A DNA stretch of 30,506 nt from Anaerolineae bacterium (GTDB lineage Bacteria > Chloroflexota > Anaerolineae > Promineifilales > Promineifilaceae). A program made the translations under genes and the position numbers. Positions 1 to 6,279 of the stretch are shown piece by piece (position 1 is the stretch's first letter; each line of letters starts with the position of its first letter). Under the pieces are notes generated by a model. That model was not told the origin of the DNA and ran no database searches. It was given only the letters and a program-made list of their open reading frames with translations. The stretch lies in NCBI GenBank assembly GCA_028277515.1, contig JANQGC010000321.1, positions 1 through 30,506 on the forward strand. Direction: 5' to 3'.

Positions 1-241
1 GTCGGACTACGATATATCCGGATTTTCACCACCGGTGCAGGTGATTTTACAAGCCTTCAAGACCTATGGCCTGATCCTGGCGGATAATGGGTCACCCTGG
101 TACATATCCGGCGTTCCTGACAGGCGTTGGGATAACGAGATGTTGCATGAGATGGATGTAATTACCGGATCTGACTTTGAAGTGGTTGATGTGTCCGGCT
201 TGATGATCGAGGCGGATTCAGGGAGAGCCAAACAACCATAA
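1..241 (+). CDS. C-terminal fragment of a hypothetical (probably secreted) protein
   Basis: The open frame begins before the window (codons run from base 2) and stops at TAA 239-241, leaving about 79 residues. The visible part contains ILQAFKTYGLILADNG, WYISGVPDRRWDN and SDFEVVDVSGLM. I recognise this pattern only as the C-terminus of uncharacterised secreted or surface proteins of Chloroflexota and relatives; no catalytic motif is visible and I cannot assign a function. An internal ATG at 35 exists but the frame is open upstream of it, so it is not the start. A twin palindrome and a promoter for the next gene follow. Confidence 0.7.
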   Translation, partial: SDYDISGFSPPVQVILQAFKTYGLILADNGSPWYISGVPDRRWDNEMLHEMDVITGSDFEVVDVSGLMIEADSGRAKQP

Positions 242-270
242 GCTCACTCCACATTTTTGAAGTGATGAAT

Positions 271-300
271 GTGACAGTCACTTGAAAAAGTGACTGTCAC
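271..300. repeat. Twin palindrome repeat, copy 1 (GTGACAGTCAC type)
   Basis: Two palindromic units, GTGACAGTCACTT (271-283) and AAGTGACTGTCAC (288-300), are separated by GAAA and together form a perfect inverted repeat. The same arrangement recurs at 27022-27054 and 28721-28749, and a single unit lies at 17708-17718. Here the second unit covers the -35 region of the promoter for the Yip1 pair, so it could be an operator. A dispersed REP-like element is equally possible. Confidence 0.8.
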
Positions 301-324
301 GTTAACCCGGATCTTTGGTATAAT
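295..324 (+). promoter_or_regulatory. Probable promoter of the Yip1 gene pair
   Basis: A consensus -10 TATAAT lies at 319-324, 30 bases before the ATG at 354. The -35 position (about 295-301) has only a poor match, TGTCAC, and sits inside the twin palindrome. This suggests either activator dependence or repression by a protein binding the palindrome. The -10 is seen; the regulation is inferred. Confidence 0.45.
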
Positions 325-353
325 TTGTTCCCGCTTTGCACAAGGAGGTCCAT

Positions 354-1079
354 ATGCAAACAATTACCCAAAGCTTTGGCTTGTTATGGGATGCCCTGTT
401 TCTTGACAGACGAGCCTATGCCAGGATGGGCGAAGACGAAAGCCCGGCGAAAAAGGGGCTGGTCATTTTGATCGTTCTGGGCCTGGCATTGGGCGTGGCC
501 GGGTTCATCGGCGCGACGTTGGAATGGGCCAGCTCCCCTTCATTAGAGGCTATCAAAGAAACTGTTTATGAAATAAACACTCAGGCTCCCTGGTGGCAGT
601 TTATGACCCAGCAGCCAGAGGCCCTTGAATTTTATAATCAGATATGGGAACAGGTCTGGCAAATTGTTGAAATTGCAACGCCAACGCCGGCCTCATCTCT
701 CAGCGGCTTAATCGCTCGACCAATAGGTCTGGTGCTGTCCTGGTTAATATTTGGCCTGGTTGTTCACTTGTTTGCCCGGTTGCTTGGCGGTTCGGCCGCA
801 TTGGGACAAACATTAGGGGCTACGGCCCTGGCTTCAGCGCCGCAGCTTCTTGGTTTGTTGACTGCGCTGCCTTTTGTGGTCCTCGCCGGTATTGGCGTCT
901 GGACGTTTCTTTGCCGCTATATGGCTATTCGGGTGGTCCATGAACTTTCCTGGGGGCGAGCGTTGTGGGCTGTGTTGCTCACTTTTTTGGCCTTTATACT
1001 GCTGATGTTTATTTTGGGCCTGGTTGGCGGTTTTGTTCTGGGTTCGGTCCTGGCAGCGACCTTTGGAGGAGGGCAATAA
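354..1079 (+). CDS. Yip1-like multi-pass membrane protein (first of a pair)
   Basis: This 241-residue integral membrane protein has a soluble N-terminal stretch (about 1-35, with FLDRRAYARM), a first transmembrane segment near 38-58, an extracellular or periplasmic-side loop of about 70 residues, and a cluster of three to four hydrophobic segments in the C-terminal half (LVLSWLIFGLVVHLFARLLGG onward, a pattern typical of bacterial Yip1-domain proteins). The ATG at 354 is chosen because AAGGAGG lies at 342-348; a TTG at 336 would place the Shine-Dalgarno inside the gene. It is immediately followed by a second protein of the same kind, so the two probably form a heteromeric membrane unit. Bacterial Yip1-domain proteins have no settled function and none is claimed here. 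Confidence 0.8.
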   Translation: MQTITQSFGLLWDALFLDRRAYARMGEDESPAKKGLVILIVLGLALGVAGFIGATLEWASSPSLEAIKETVYEINTQAPWWQFMTQQPEALEFYNQIWEQVWQIVEIATPTPASSLSGLIARPIGLVLSWLIFGLVVHLFARLLGGSAALGQTLGATALASAPQLLGLLTALPFVVLAGIGVWTFLCRYMAIRVVHELSWGRALWAVLLTFLAFILLMFILGLVGGFVLGSVLAATFGGGQ

Positions 1080-1080
1080 G

Positions 1081-1836
1081 ATGAACGAAATGATCAATAC
1101 GCTCAAGGGTGTTGTCCTTTTAGACGATAAAACTTACCAATCATTTCTGGCTTCAGACAATGTGATGAAGCGCGGCATATTTATCTTGCTGGCCTGCTTC
1201 TTGATTGTGGCTCTGCCTTCATCTTTAATTACTTTGGCTGACAATGTGACACCATTTACGCAGGAAAGGGCACAGGAATTCACGGAACAATTTTTGCAGG
1301 GATTTGAAATTGCTGAACAGTTCATGCCGCAGAATGAAGGCTCTGCTATCTTTTTGGAACAGTTCAAAGAAAACTTCGCTTATGGTGTCCGGTTCGGGGT
1401 TGAAATTGACGCGCTGCCCCGGCCGTTACCCCGCGCTGTTGGTGGTTTTTTTCAGGCTTTCGGCGGCTGGATCAGCGCGCCATTTGCACACCTGGGAGCC
1501 TGGTTGGGGTATGCCATCTGGGTCTTGCTTTTTTCCAAAATGACAGGCGGATTTGGCGGGACTAAAAACTTTTTGGGTTTGACGGCGCTTTATGCCGTGC
1601 CCAATCTGTTAGGGTTCTTTAGTTTTATCCCGTTCCTGGGCAGCGTCGTCGCTTTTGTAGGGGTTGTTTGGGGCTGGTTTGTTTACACCAAAGGTATTGT
1701 CGTGAGCCAGGAATTTTCAATGGGAAAAGCGATCCTGGTGACCATCCTTCCTGTTTTGCTGATGTTCATTCTCATCTTAGTTTTAACCACGTTCACGGTC
1801 GTGGGCTTGATTAGCATAGCCGGGAGTGCGCAGTAA
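1081..1836 (+). CDS. Yip1-like multi-pass membrane protein (second of a pair)
   Basis: This 251-residue protein starts one base after the stop of its upstream neighbour, with GGAGGAGGG at about 1065-1073 as ribosome site, so the two are certainly co-transcribed and probably translationally coupled. The topology matches the first protein: a cytoplasmic N-terminus with a similar opening (VLLDDKTYQSFLASDNVMKRG), one hydrophobic segment, an ~80-residue loop and then several hydrophobic segments rich in Gly and Phe. A longer frame from 1024 overlaps the upstream gene by 56 bases and lacks a ribosome site. The two proteins look like diverged paralogues. Membrane location is clear; biochemical role is unknown. 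Confidence 0.8.
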   Translation: MNEMINTLKGVVLLDDKTYQSFLASDNVMKRGIFILLACFLIVALPSSLITLADNVTPFTQERAQEFTEQFLQGFEIAEQFMPQNEGSAIFLEQFKENFAYGVRFGVEIDALPRPLPRAVGGFFQAFGGWISAPFAHLGAWLGYAIWVLLFSKMTGGFGGTKNFLGLTALYAVPNLLGFFSFIPFLGSVVAFVGVVWGWFVYTKGIVVSQEFSMGKAILVTILPVLLMFILILVLTTFTVVGLISIAGSAQ

Positions 1837-1922
1837 GGAGGATGACGGAAGAGGTGTTGTGTTTATTTGGTATGGATAAGCTAAAATAGACACCAATAAA
1901 ACGATTGGAACGGAGAATCCAT

Positions 1923-2543
1923 ATGTTTGAACTACCTTTAGATGCCAAAATTAACAGTAACGATGGCCATGCCGGCCAATCGGTGGCCGTCACATTTAAC
2001 CAGGAAAGTCGTGCGGTCAGCCATATCATTGTTGAAGATAATAATGGCCACGAGCGCCTGGTCCCTTTGAGTTTGGTGGCCCGGAGCAGCCACGATGAAA
2101 TCTCGCTCAACAGTAGTGAAGATGCGCTGAGGAGTTTGCCATTATTCAAGGTGACCGAATATGTTGAACGGGCACCACAGCAAAGTGGCGATTGGGCTGA
2201 AGAAGAGGGTGAGTGGGAAGATAGCGTCGATGTGTCAAGTTTTGAGCGGACAGACGAGCCATTCGGCATGCCGGTTATTGTCGAACGGGTACCTGAGGGG
2301 GAGGTGACGCTGCGCCGGGGCACGGAGATTGAAGCGACGGATGGCCATGTGGGTCATGTGGAGATGTTGATAATCGAGCCGGACAGCGGGCAAATCACCC
2401 ATTTTGTGCTGAAAAAAGGACATCTATGGGGCAAGAAGGAGGTTATGGTGCCCTTGACGGCCGTTAGCAGCTTCGATTATGAAACGGTTTATTTAAATGT
2501 GGATAAGGAAACCGTCAAAAATTTTCCGGATTTACCTAAATAA
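1923..2543 (+). CDS. PRC-barrel domain protein
   Basis: This 206-residue soluble protein contains two PRC-barrel-like halves. The N-terminal half (about 1-75) has LPLDAKINSNDGHAGQ, AVSHIIVEDN and RLVPLSLV. The second half (about 125-200) has GTEIEATDGHVGHVEMLII, ITHFVLKKGHLWGKKEVMVPLTAV and the closing VYLNVDKETVKNFP. These are the beta-barrel signature of the family, best known from photosynthetic reaction-centre H subunit and RimM. Free-standing tandem versions are common and generally uncharacterised. ATG 1923 is preferred because CGGAG lies at 1911-1915; a TTG at 1905 is upstream of it. An acidic linker (EEEGEWEDSVD) separates the halves. It ends at a strong hairpin shared with the convergent gene. 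Confidence 0.85.
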   Translation: MFELPLDAKINSNDGHAGQSVAVTFNQESRAVSHIIVEDNNGHERLVPLSLVARSSHDEISLNSSEDALRSLPLFKVTEYVERAPQQSGDWAEEEGEWEDSVDVSSFERTDEPFGMPVIVERVPEGEVTLRRGTEIEATDGHVGHVEMLIIEPDSGQITHFVLKKGHLWGKKEVMVPLTAVSSFDYETVYLNVDKETVKNFPDLPK

Positions 2544-2580
2544 ACAATCTCAGAGGTCTTTCACGGCCTCTGAGATTGTT
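2543..2580. terminator. Strong hairpin between convergent genes
   Basis: AACAATCTCAGAGG (2543-2556) and its exact complement CCTCTGAGATTGTT (2567-2580) form a perfect 14-bp stem with a 10-base loop. It begins at the last base of the PRC-barrel stop codon and ends two bases before the stop codon of the convergent DUF2461 gene. Read on the minus strand it is followed by TTTATTTA, fitting intrinsic termination; on the plus strand there is no T run. It probably insulates both genes. Confidence 0.75.
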
Positions 2581-2581
2581 A

Positions 2582-3289
2582 CTAACCGCTGGCGACATTG
2601 CTGGATAGCCAGTAGTAAACGGGAGCCATTTCTTGAAACAGGTTAAAACAAACATCAACAAGCTTTGGGCTGGTTAGATGGTCACTCCCCAATGTTGCCG
2701 GATGTACATATAGACCGGCATAGCGCAGCAGGTCGCTACGTGGGTGGTCGGCGTCATAACCCCTTGGAACCCGTTTATAATGTTCGCCCACAACATGAAA
2801 GTCACCCTGCTGCCCCAGGCTGTGTAATGTGTTGATCAGTTCGAGACCCGTATCTTCATCATCAACCGCCTGCCGGTAGGCGGCAAGCTGATCCTTGGAA
2901 AACTTGAATATTCCGGCCATTAGTTCCATACTGTCCGCACCCATGTGGAAGCCAAAGGACGGCCGTTCCATTTTCTTGCCCGCGCCATCAGTGAACATCC
3001 CGGCGATGTTGGTTTTGTAGGGAGATTTGTCCTTGCTGAAACGGGTATCGCGATAAAAGCGCATGAGCACACCACGGCCGTTGGTGCTTGTGTCATAAAC
3101 AATTCGAGAATCTATTTCTTGCAACCGGCGGCCCAGGGCGGCGACAAAAGATTGAGCCGGAGCTTGAAGCTGCGCTTCATAAGTCGGTTTATTGGCCTGA
3201 AACCACGCCTTGTTGTTATTATCTTCGATATCACGTAAGAATTGCAATCCTGCTTCAGGAAAGCCATCAAAGGTTTTTATTTCGTTCAT
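2582..3289 (-). CDS. DUF2461 family protein (TIGR02453-like)
   Basis: This 235-residue soluble protein belongs to the DUF2461 family, recognised by the opening FDGFPEAGLQFLRDIEDNNNK and AWFQANKPTYE, and by the family hallmark RDTRFSKDKSPYKTN followed by GAGKKMERPSFGFHM. No enzymatic activity is established for the family. Length agrees with the usual 220-240 residues. The start at 3289 is chosen because AAAGGAA lies just upstream on the minus strand (about 3297-3303); the frame extends to 3322 without a better site. It stands alone between a shared terminator and a TfoX-like gene. Family assignment is secure, role unknown. Confidence 0.88.
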   Translation of the reverse strand: MNEIKTFDGFPEAGLQFLRDIEDNNNKAWFQANKPTYEAQLQAPAQSFVAALGRRLQEIDSRIVYDTSTNGRGVLMRFYRDTRFSKDKSPYKTNIAGMFTDGAGKKMERPSFGFHMGADSMELMAGIFKFSKDQLAAYRQAVDDEDTGLELINTLHSLGQQGDFHVVGEHYKRVPRGYDADHPRSDLLRYAGLYVHPATLGSDHLTSPKLVDVCFNLFQEMAPVYYWLSSNVASG

Positions 3290-3336
3290 TTTTTGTTCCT
3301 TTTGAAGAATGAATTTGCACAAAGATCATAGAGAGA

Positions 3337-3393
3337 AGAAAAGACATTGAGATTCACTAAGCCAAGCAGTTTGTTGAAATTCATGTCTTTTCT
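3337..3393. repeat. Inverted repeat between DUF2461 and tfoX-like genes
   Basis: AGAAAAGACAT (3337-3347) and its exact complement ATGTCTTTTCT (3383-3393) form 11-bp arms around a 35-base loop in the AT-rich gap 3290-3443. It could fold in the leader of the DUF2461 transcript or act beyond the 3' end of the TfoX-like gene. No function is evident. Confidence 0.4.
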
Positions 3394-3443
3394 AATGGAT
3401 GCATTTTTTAACAAATTACCGATTCGATTATCATTATTAATCG

Positions 3444-3773
3444 TTATTTAGGAGGTAGGCTGGTCACAAAATTAAGCCCACGCTGTACCCACTCTTGCAA
3501 ATTTTTATCGGTCTGGTAACCAGCGGGATCGACATAGACCAGGCCACGCATCGGCCGTCCGGTGAAATCCATTTCGCGGGCATGTGGTTGGGCCAGGGAA
3601 TCTTCATATTGGTCGGGACCAACACGGACCATCAAATTCCCATTGGCCAGGCCGCAGCACATATGACCATTGACCATGAAAGCCAGGCCGCCAAACATCT
3701 TTTTCTCGGTTACCCCGGACTGGTCGGCCAGCGCAGCACGAATCCGGTAAGCCATATCTTCATCATATGCCAT
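3444..3773 (-). CDS. TfoX N-terminal domain protein
   Basis: This 109-residue protein consists of a single TfoX/Sxy N-terminal domain. It contains VTEKKMFGGLAFMVNGHMCCG, then NLMVRVGPDQYED, then MDFTGRPMRGLVYVDPAG and DKNLQEWVQRGL, the usual order in this family. Proteins of this size lack the TfoX C-terminal domain involved in competence regulation, so a regulatory role cannot be assumed. The start MAYDED at 3773 is supported by AAGGAGA at about 3780-3786 (minus strand); the frame runs open to 3944 but the extra N-terminus has no family resemblance. It is probably monocistronic. Confidence 0.88.
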   Translation of the reverse strand: MAYDEDMAYRIRAALADQSGVTEKKMFGGLAFMVNGHMCCGLANGNLMVRVGPDQYEDSLAQPHAREMDFTGRPMRGLVYVDPAGYQTDKNLQEWVQRGLNFVTSLPPK

Positions 3774-4161
3774 TACAAATCTCCTTGGCTCCCGAAAAAA
3801 TGAATAGAATGTATGTTCTATTGTAATTAAAATCAATCTTTTTGCAATAGTCTTAAAGGATCGGATGCGATTACTTTTTGTGTATGCTTTGAACAGGCAT
3901 GAAATGCTTCGAGCATTGGGGTAAGGGCGGGACAGGCGGGGCAAAATCTTGCCGAAAACCCTGAACCATCCATCCCGCCTGTCTCGCCCGGCAAGACGCC
4001 GATTGGCTGCGGTGGGTGAGATGGCGCGGTGGGCAGGTTATGGTCGCTGCCAACACCATGCCGCGCCATCCCACCCCTACAGTTCGGCCGAAGACCCAAA
4101 TCGAACCCTCTGGATTTACACAATTTATAACTGCATCCTCAAGGATCAATCGTTGCGAATA
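3774..4161. other. Gene-free stretch with a GC-rich island
   Basis: No convincing gene lies here. Short frames on both strands (for example 3833-4149 minus, 3949-4224 plus) have low-complexity, Pro/Arg/His-rich products and coincide with the hairpin island at 3925-4076. The outer parts are AT-rich and hold the promoter of the TfoX-like gene to the left and of the Phd/PIN pair to the right. Confidence 0.6.
3925..4076. repeat. Two tandem GC-rich long-arm hairpins
   Basis: Hairpin A pairs GGGCGGGACAGGCGGG (3925-3940) with CCCGCCTGTCTCGCCC (3974-3989). Hairpin B pairs GGGTGAGATGGCGCGG (4014-4029) with CCGCGCCATCCCACCC (4061-4076). Each has 16-bp arms with a single mismatch and a loop of 31-33 bases, and each loop contains a smaller inverted repeat (GGCAA/TTGCC; ATGGT/ACCAT). 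The island is much richer in GC than its surroundings. It may be a REP doublet, a small inserted element or a structured RNA. Confidence 0.65.
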
Positions 4162-4221
4162 TTGACATTTTTCTTAATTCAAGTAAAATGTACGTATATA
4201 ATAGGTAAATACGTACGTACA
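4162..4221 (+). promoter_or_regulatory. Promoter and candidate autoregulatory operator of the Phd/PIN pair
   Basis: TTGACA (4162-4167) and TAAAAT (4184-4189) are spaced by 16 bases, a good sigma-70 promoter. Overlapping the expected start point is an inverted repeat, TGTACGTAT (from 4189) against ATACGTAC within TACGTACGTACA (ending 4221). Antitoxins of the Phd/YefM family are known to bind palindromes with a TGTACA-like core, so this is a plausible autoregulatory operator. Promoter and repeat are seen; the binding is inferred. Confidence 0.6.
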
Positions 4222-4238
4222 TAGTGAGATAAAGGGAT

Positions 4239-4475
4239 ATGAAAACTATAACACCAACTGAATTAAGGGCAGATATCTATAATTTACTTGAGGAAGTTTT
4301 ACGAACAGGTTTGCCACTGGAGATAAAAAAAGGGGATAGGAAATTAAGGATTGTGCCTGTTGAAAAACCGGACAAGTTTCAAAACCTGATGTCACGACCG
4401 GAAGTCATTAAGGGTGATCCGAATGATTTGGTTGAACTAAGTTGGGAAGATGAGGTGTCACTTGATCTACCTTGA
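4239..4475 (+). CDS. Phd/YefM-family antitoxin
   Basis: This 78-residue protein has the Phd/YefM N-terminal fold: MKTITPTELRADIYNLLEEVLRTGLPLEI followed by KKGDRKLRIVPVEK, which normally dimerises and binds DNA. The acidic C-terminus (DPNDLVELSWEDEVSLDLP) would be the part that wraps and neutralises the toxin. AAAGGG precedes the ATG. It overlaps the downstream PIN-domain gene by 26 bases (or 14 if the toxin starts at TTG 4462), the normal antitoxin-first order. A promoter and a TGTACGTA/TACGTACA inverted repeat directly upstream suggest autorepression. Family assignment is strong; activity is inferred. Confidence 0.88.
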   Translation: MKTITPTELRADIYNLLEEVLRTGLPLEIKKGDRKLRIVPVEKPDKFQNLMSRPEVIKGDPNDLVELSWEDEVSLDLP

Positions 4476-4836
4476 TACCCATGTTGTTGTATGGTTATTT
4501 GCGGGGATAGTGGAAAAGTTCAGTCCATTAGGTATGGATATAATCAACGACAATGAAGTCACCATCTCGCCAATCACCCGTCTTGAATTACAATATCTGT
4601 TGGAAACTGGGAGGACAACCGAAAAACCACAAGTTATTATAAGCGATCTTAACAATCGTATCGGGCTTAGGGAGGATGAAAATCCTTTTGGCAATATAGT
4701 TTCCAGGGCGGTAGAAATTTCCTGGACGCGCGATCCGTTCGATCGATTGATTGTCGGCAATGCCTCCTTAACTGATGAAATATTGTTGACAAAAGATGCC
4801 ACCATACTTGCCAATTATCCATTGGCCAGATGGTAA
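4450..4836 (+). CDS. PIN-domain toxin (VapC-like ribonuclease)
   Basis: This protein of up to 128 residues has the PIN acidic quartet: D9 in YLDTHVVVWL, E46 in TRLELQYL, D95/D98 in TRDPFDRLIVG and D116 in LLTKDATIL (numbered from ATG 4450). PIN toxins are Mg-dependent RNases that cut tRNA or rRNA and are held inactive by the partner antitoxin. The start is uncertain: ATG 4450 has GGGAAG touching it, while TTG 4462 would give the family-typical opening MIYLDTHVVVWL with GAGGTG at 4452-4457. The pairing of a PIN toxin with a Phd-type rather than AbrB- or RHH-type antitoxin is a known combination. All key acidic residues are present, so the toxin should be active. Confidence 0.88.
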   Translation: MRCHLIYLDTHVVVWLFAGIVEKFSPLGMDIINDNEVTISPITRLELQYLLETGRTTEKPQVIISDLNNRIGLREDENPFGNIVSRAVEISWTRDPFDRLIVGNASLTDEILLTKDATILANYPLARW

Positions 4837-4863
4837 ACTATGAATCCAGGTCTCGAAATCTTA

Positions 4864-6030
4864 TCACCGGCCGATGCGCAGAATGCGCTCGCTGGTGGCG
4901 GTGTAAATCCAACCATCCGGCCCCTGGGTCAATGTCACCCGGCATAGTTCATATTGGCCTGGGATTTCAACTTTCCTCACTTCGCGCACGCCACTGCCGT
5001 TAGCCGTTAAACGAATGTGGAAAATTTGGCTTTCGTTATGGGCGCAAACCAGCAAATCGCCTTGAAATTGGGGTAGGAAGTCGCTGGTGTAAAACATGAG
5101 ATCGGCCGGGGCGACGATGCGCCCCCATTGATGCAATGGTGGTTCCGCACCTTCGTCCGGATAGGGGCAGGCATCCCAGGCATGAACTCCCCAACCATAG
5201 TCGGCTCCGGCTTGAATGATATTCAATTCATCATCACAATCTGACCCATTTTCCGTTTCATAGAGCAGCCCACTGAGCGGATGGAAGGCCAGACCAAACC
5301 CGTTGCGGATGCCGTAGGCATAAACAGGGGAGCCGGGAAACGGATTATCCGCCGGAATGGTGCCATCTAAGTTATAGCGCAGGATACTGCCCTCTAATTG
5401 GGCCGGGTCACGGGCAGCTTCGGGCATATTGCGGTCGCCGAATATCAGGTAGAGTTTATGATCAGGACCTATCGTCAGCCCCCCGCCAAAATGATACAGT
5501 TGCTCGGGGGCGGCCGGCAAATCATCAATGATGATCGTTTCCTCTATGGCGCGATTGTTTTGTTCTGTGAAGCGGGCAATTCGGCCTTTTTGCGGTTCGA
5601 GGTTGTCGTTGGGCACAATGTAATAAAGGTAAAAGTGATGATTTTGCTCGAAATTGGGCGCTAATACAAGCCCCAGCAGGCCGCTTTCGTTGCCTTGAGC
5701 GACCTGTAAATTTAGTATTTCTTTTTGGCCTGCCGGCTTTCCTTCTCTTAGATCAAGTGTAAAGATGCGGCCGTTTTTCTCGGCGACAAACAACCGTGAA
5801 TCGGGAGCAAACTGCATGGCGGTGATCAGGCCAACATCCTCTATTATTGTCTCGGCTTTAAGTTCGTGGATGATGGAGGGTTTTGGCATTGGCGTGGGCA
5901 ATTCGGCCGTGGGTGAGGGTGTGGATGTGGTTGTTGGCACGGCCGTAGCGGCTTGATTTTCAAAAAGTGGGCGGCAGCCCAGCAAGAGCAGTGAAAGCAA
6001 AAACAAACAGCAAAAATAAATGGATTTCAA
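4864..6030 (-). CDS. PQQ-type soluble sugar dehydrogenase-like lipoprotein
   Basis: This 388-residue exported lipoprotein belongs to the glucose/sorbosone dehydrogenase (GSDH) beta-propeller family. The N-terminus MKSIYFCCLFLLSLLLLGC is a lipoprotein signal with C19 as lipidated residue, followed by a Thr/Pro/Ser-rich linker to about residue 55. The propeller shows ITAMQFAPDSRLFVAEKNGR, NESGLLGLVLAPNF, HFGGGLTIGPDHKLYLIFGD, VYAYGIRNGFGLAFHP and LYETENGSDCDDELNI, the expected cofactor and Ca-site regions. Family members oxidise aldoses with PQQ, but many homologues are uncharacterised and no PQQ synthesis genes are in view. TTG 6030 is chosen because TAAGGG precedes it and it gives a clean signal peptide; an in-frame TTG at 6078 would spoil it. 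It is transcribed divergently from the LacI regulator. Confidence 0.82.
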   Translation of the reverse strand: MKSIYFCCLFLLSLLLLGCRPLFENQAATAVPTTTSTPSPTAELPTPMPKPSIIHELKAETIIEDVGLITAMQFAPDSRLFVAEKNGRIFTLDLREGKPAGQKEILNLQVAQGNESGLLGLVLAPNFEQNHHFYLYYIVPNDNLEPQKGRIARFTEQNNRAIEETIIIDDLPAAPEQLYHFGGGLTIGPDHKLYLIFGDRNMPEAARDPAQLEGSILRYNLDGTIPADNPFPGSPVYAYGIRNGFGLAFHPLSGLLYETENGSDCDDELNIIQAGADYGWGVHAWDACPYPDEGAEPPLHQWGRIVAPADLMFYTSDFLPQFQGDLLVCAHNESQIFHIRLTANGSGVREVRKVEIPGQYELCRVTLTQGPDGWIYTATSERILRIGR

Positions 6031-6077
6031 TTTGCATCCCTTACTTAAAACTTTTCCACTGTATGGAATCAAGCGCA

Positions 6078-6124
6078 ATCATTTCATTTTCTTGCTTGAC
6101 AGTCAATTATTTCTATGTTAACCT
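6078..6124. promoter_or_regulatory. Back-to-back promoters between sugar dehydrogenase and lacI-type genes
   Basis: The palindrome TTGACAGTCAA (6096-6106) supplies a -35 in both directions. Rightward, TTGACA (6096-6101) is followed after 17 bases by TAACCT (6119-6124), ten bases before the first operator. Leftward, TTGACT (6106-6101 on the minus strand) is followed after 17 bases by AATGAT (6083-6078), which would drive the dehydrogenase. The -35 elements are good; both -10 elements are weak. Confidence 0.45.
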
Positions 6125-6133
6125 GTTGTTAAC

Positions 6134-6149
6134 ATGAGAGCGCTCTCAT
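6134..6149. promoter_or_regulatory. LacI-family operator O1 (perfect palindrome)
   Basis: ATGAGAGCGCTCTCAT is a perfect 16-bp palindrome with the central CG step typical of LacI/GalR-family operators. It lies just downstream of the -10 TAACCT, where binding would block transcription of the regulator gene at 6280 (autorepression). Binding by the adjacent regulator is inferred. Confidence 0.8.
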
Positions 6150-6238
6150 ATTGAGGGTGGTGAAATCAAGCAATCGGGAGACCCTCCGATGAAAATGAGC
6201 GAAATTCCGGCCAATAGATCCAGAAAATTCTCGTTATC

Positions 6239-6254
6239 CTGGAAGCGCTCTCAT
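6239..6254. promoter_or_regulatory. LacI-family operator O2 (imperfect)
   Basis: CTGGAAGCGCTCTCAT matches O1 at 13 of 16 positions, with the right half identical. Its centre is 105 bp from the centre of O1, ten turns of B-DNA, favouring looping by a tetramer or cooperative binding. It lies 26 bases upstream of the regulator start codon. Confidence 0.7.
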
Positions 6255-6279
6255 ATGCAAGGGGAGCTTAACACCTGAA

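Noticed and set aside
336..353. TTG start extending the first Yip1-like protein by six residues
   Set aside because: The extension translates the AAGGAGG ribosome site itself; ATG 354 is correctly spaced.
1024..1080. Earlier start for the second Yip1-like protein
   Set aside because: It overlaps the upstream gene by 56 bases, has no ribosome site, and GGAGG fits ATG 1081.
3833..4149. Minus-strand frames in the gap before the Phd/PIN pair
   Set aside because: Products are Pro/Arg/His-rich, unlike any family, and coincide with the GC-rich hairpins.
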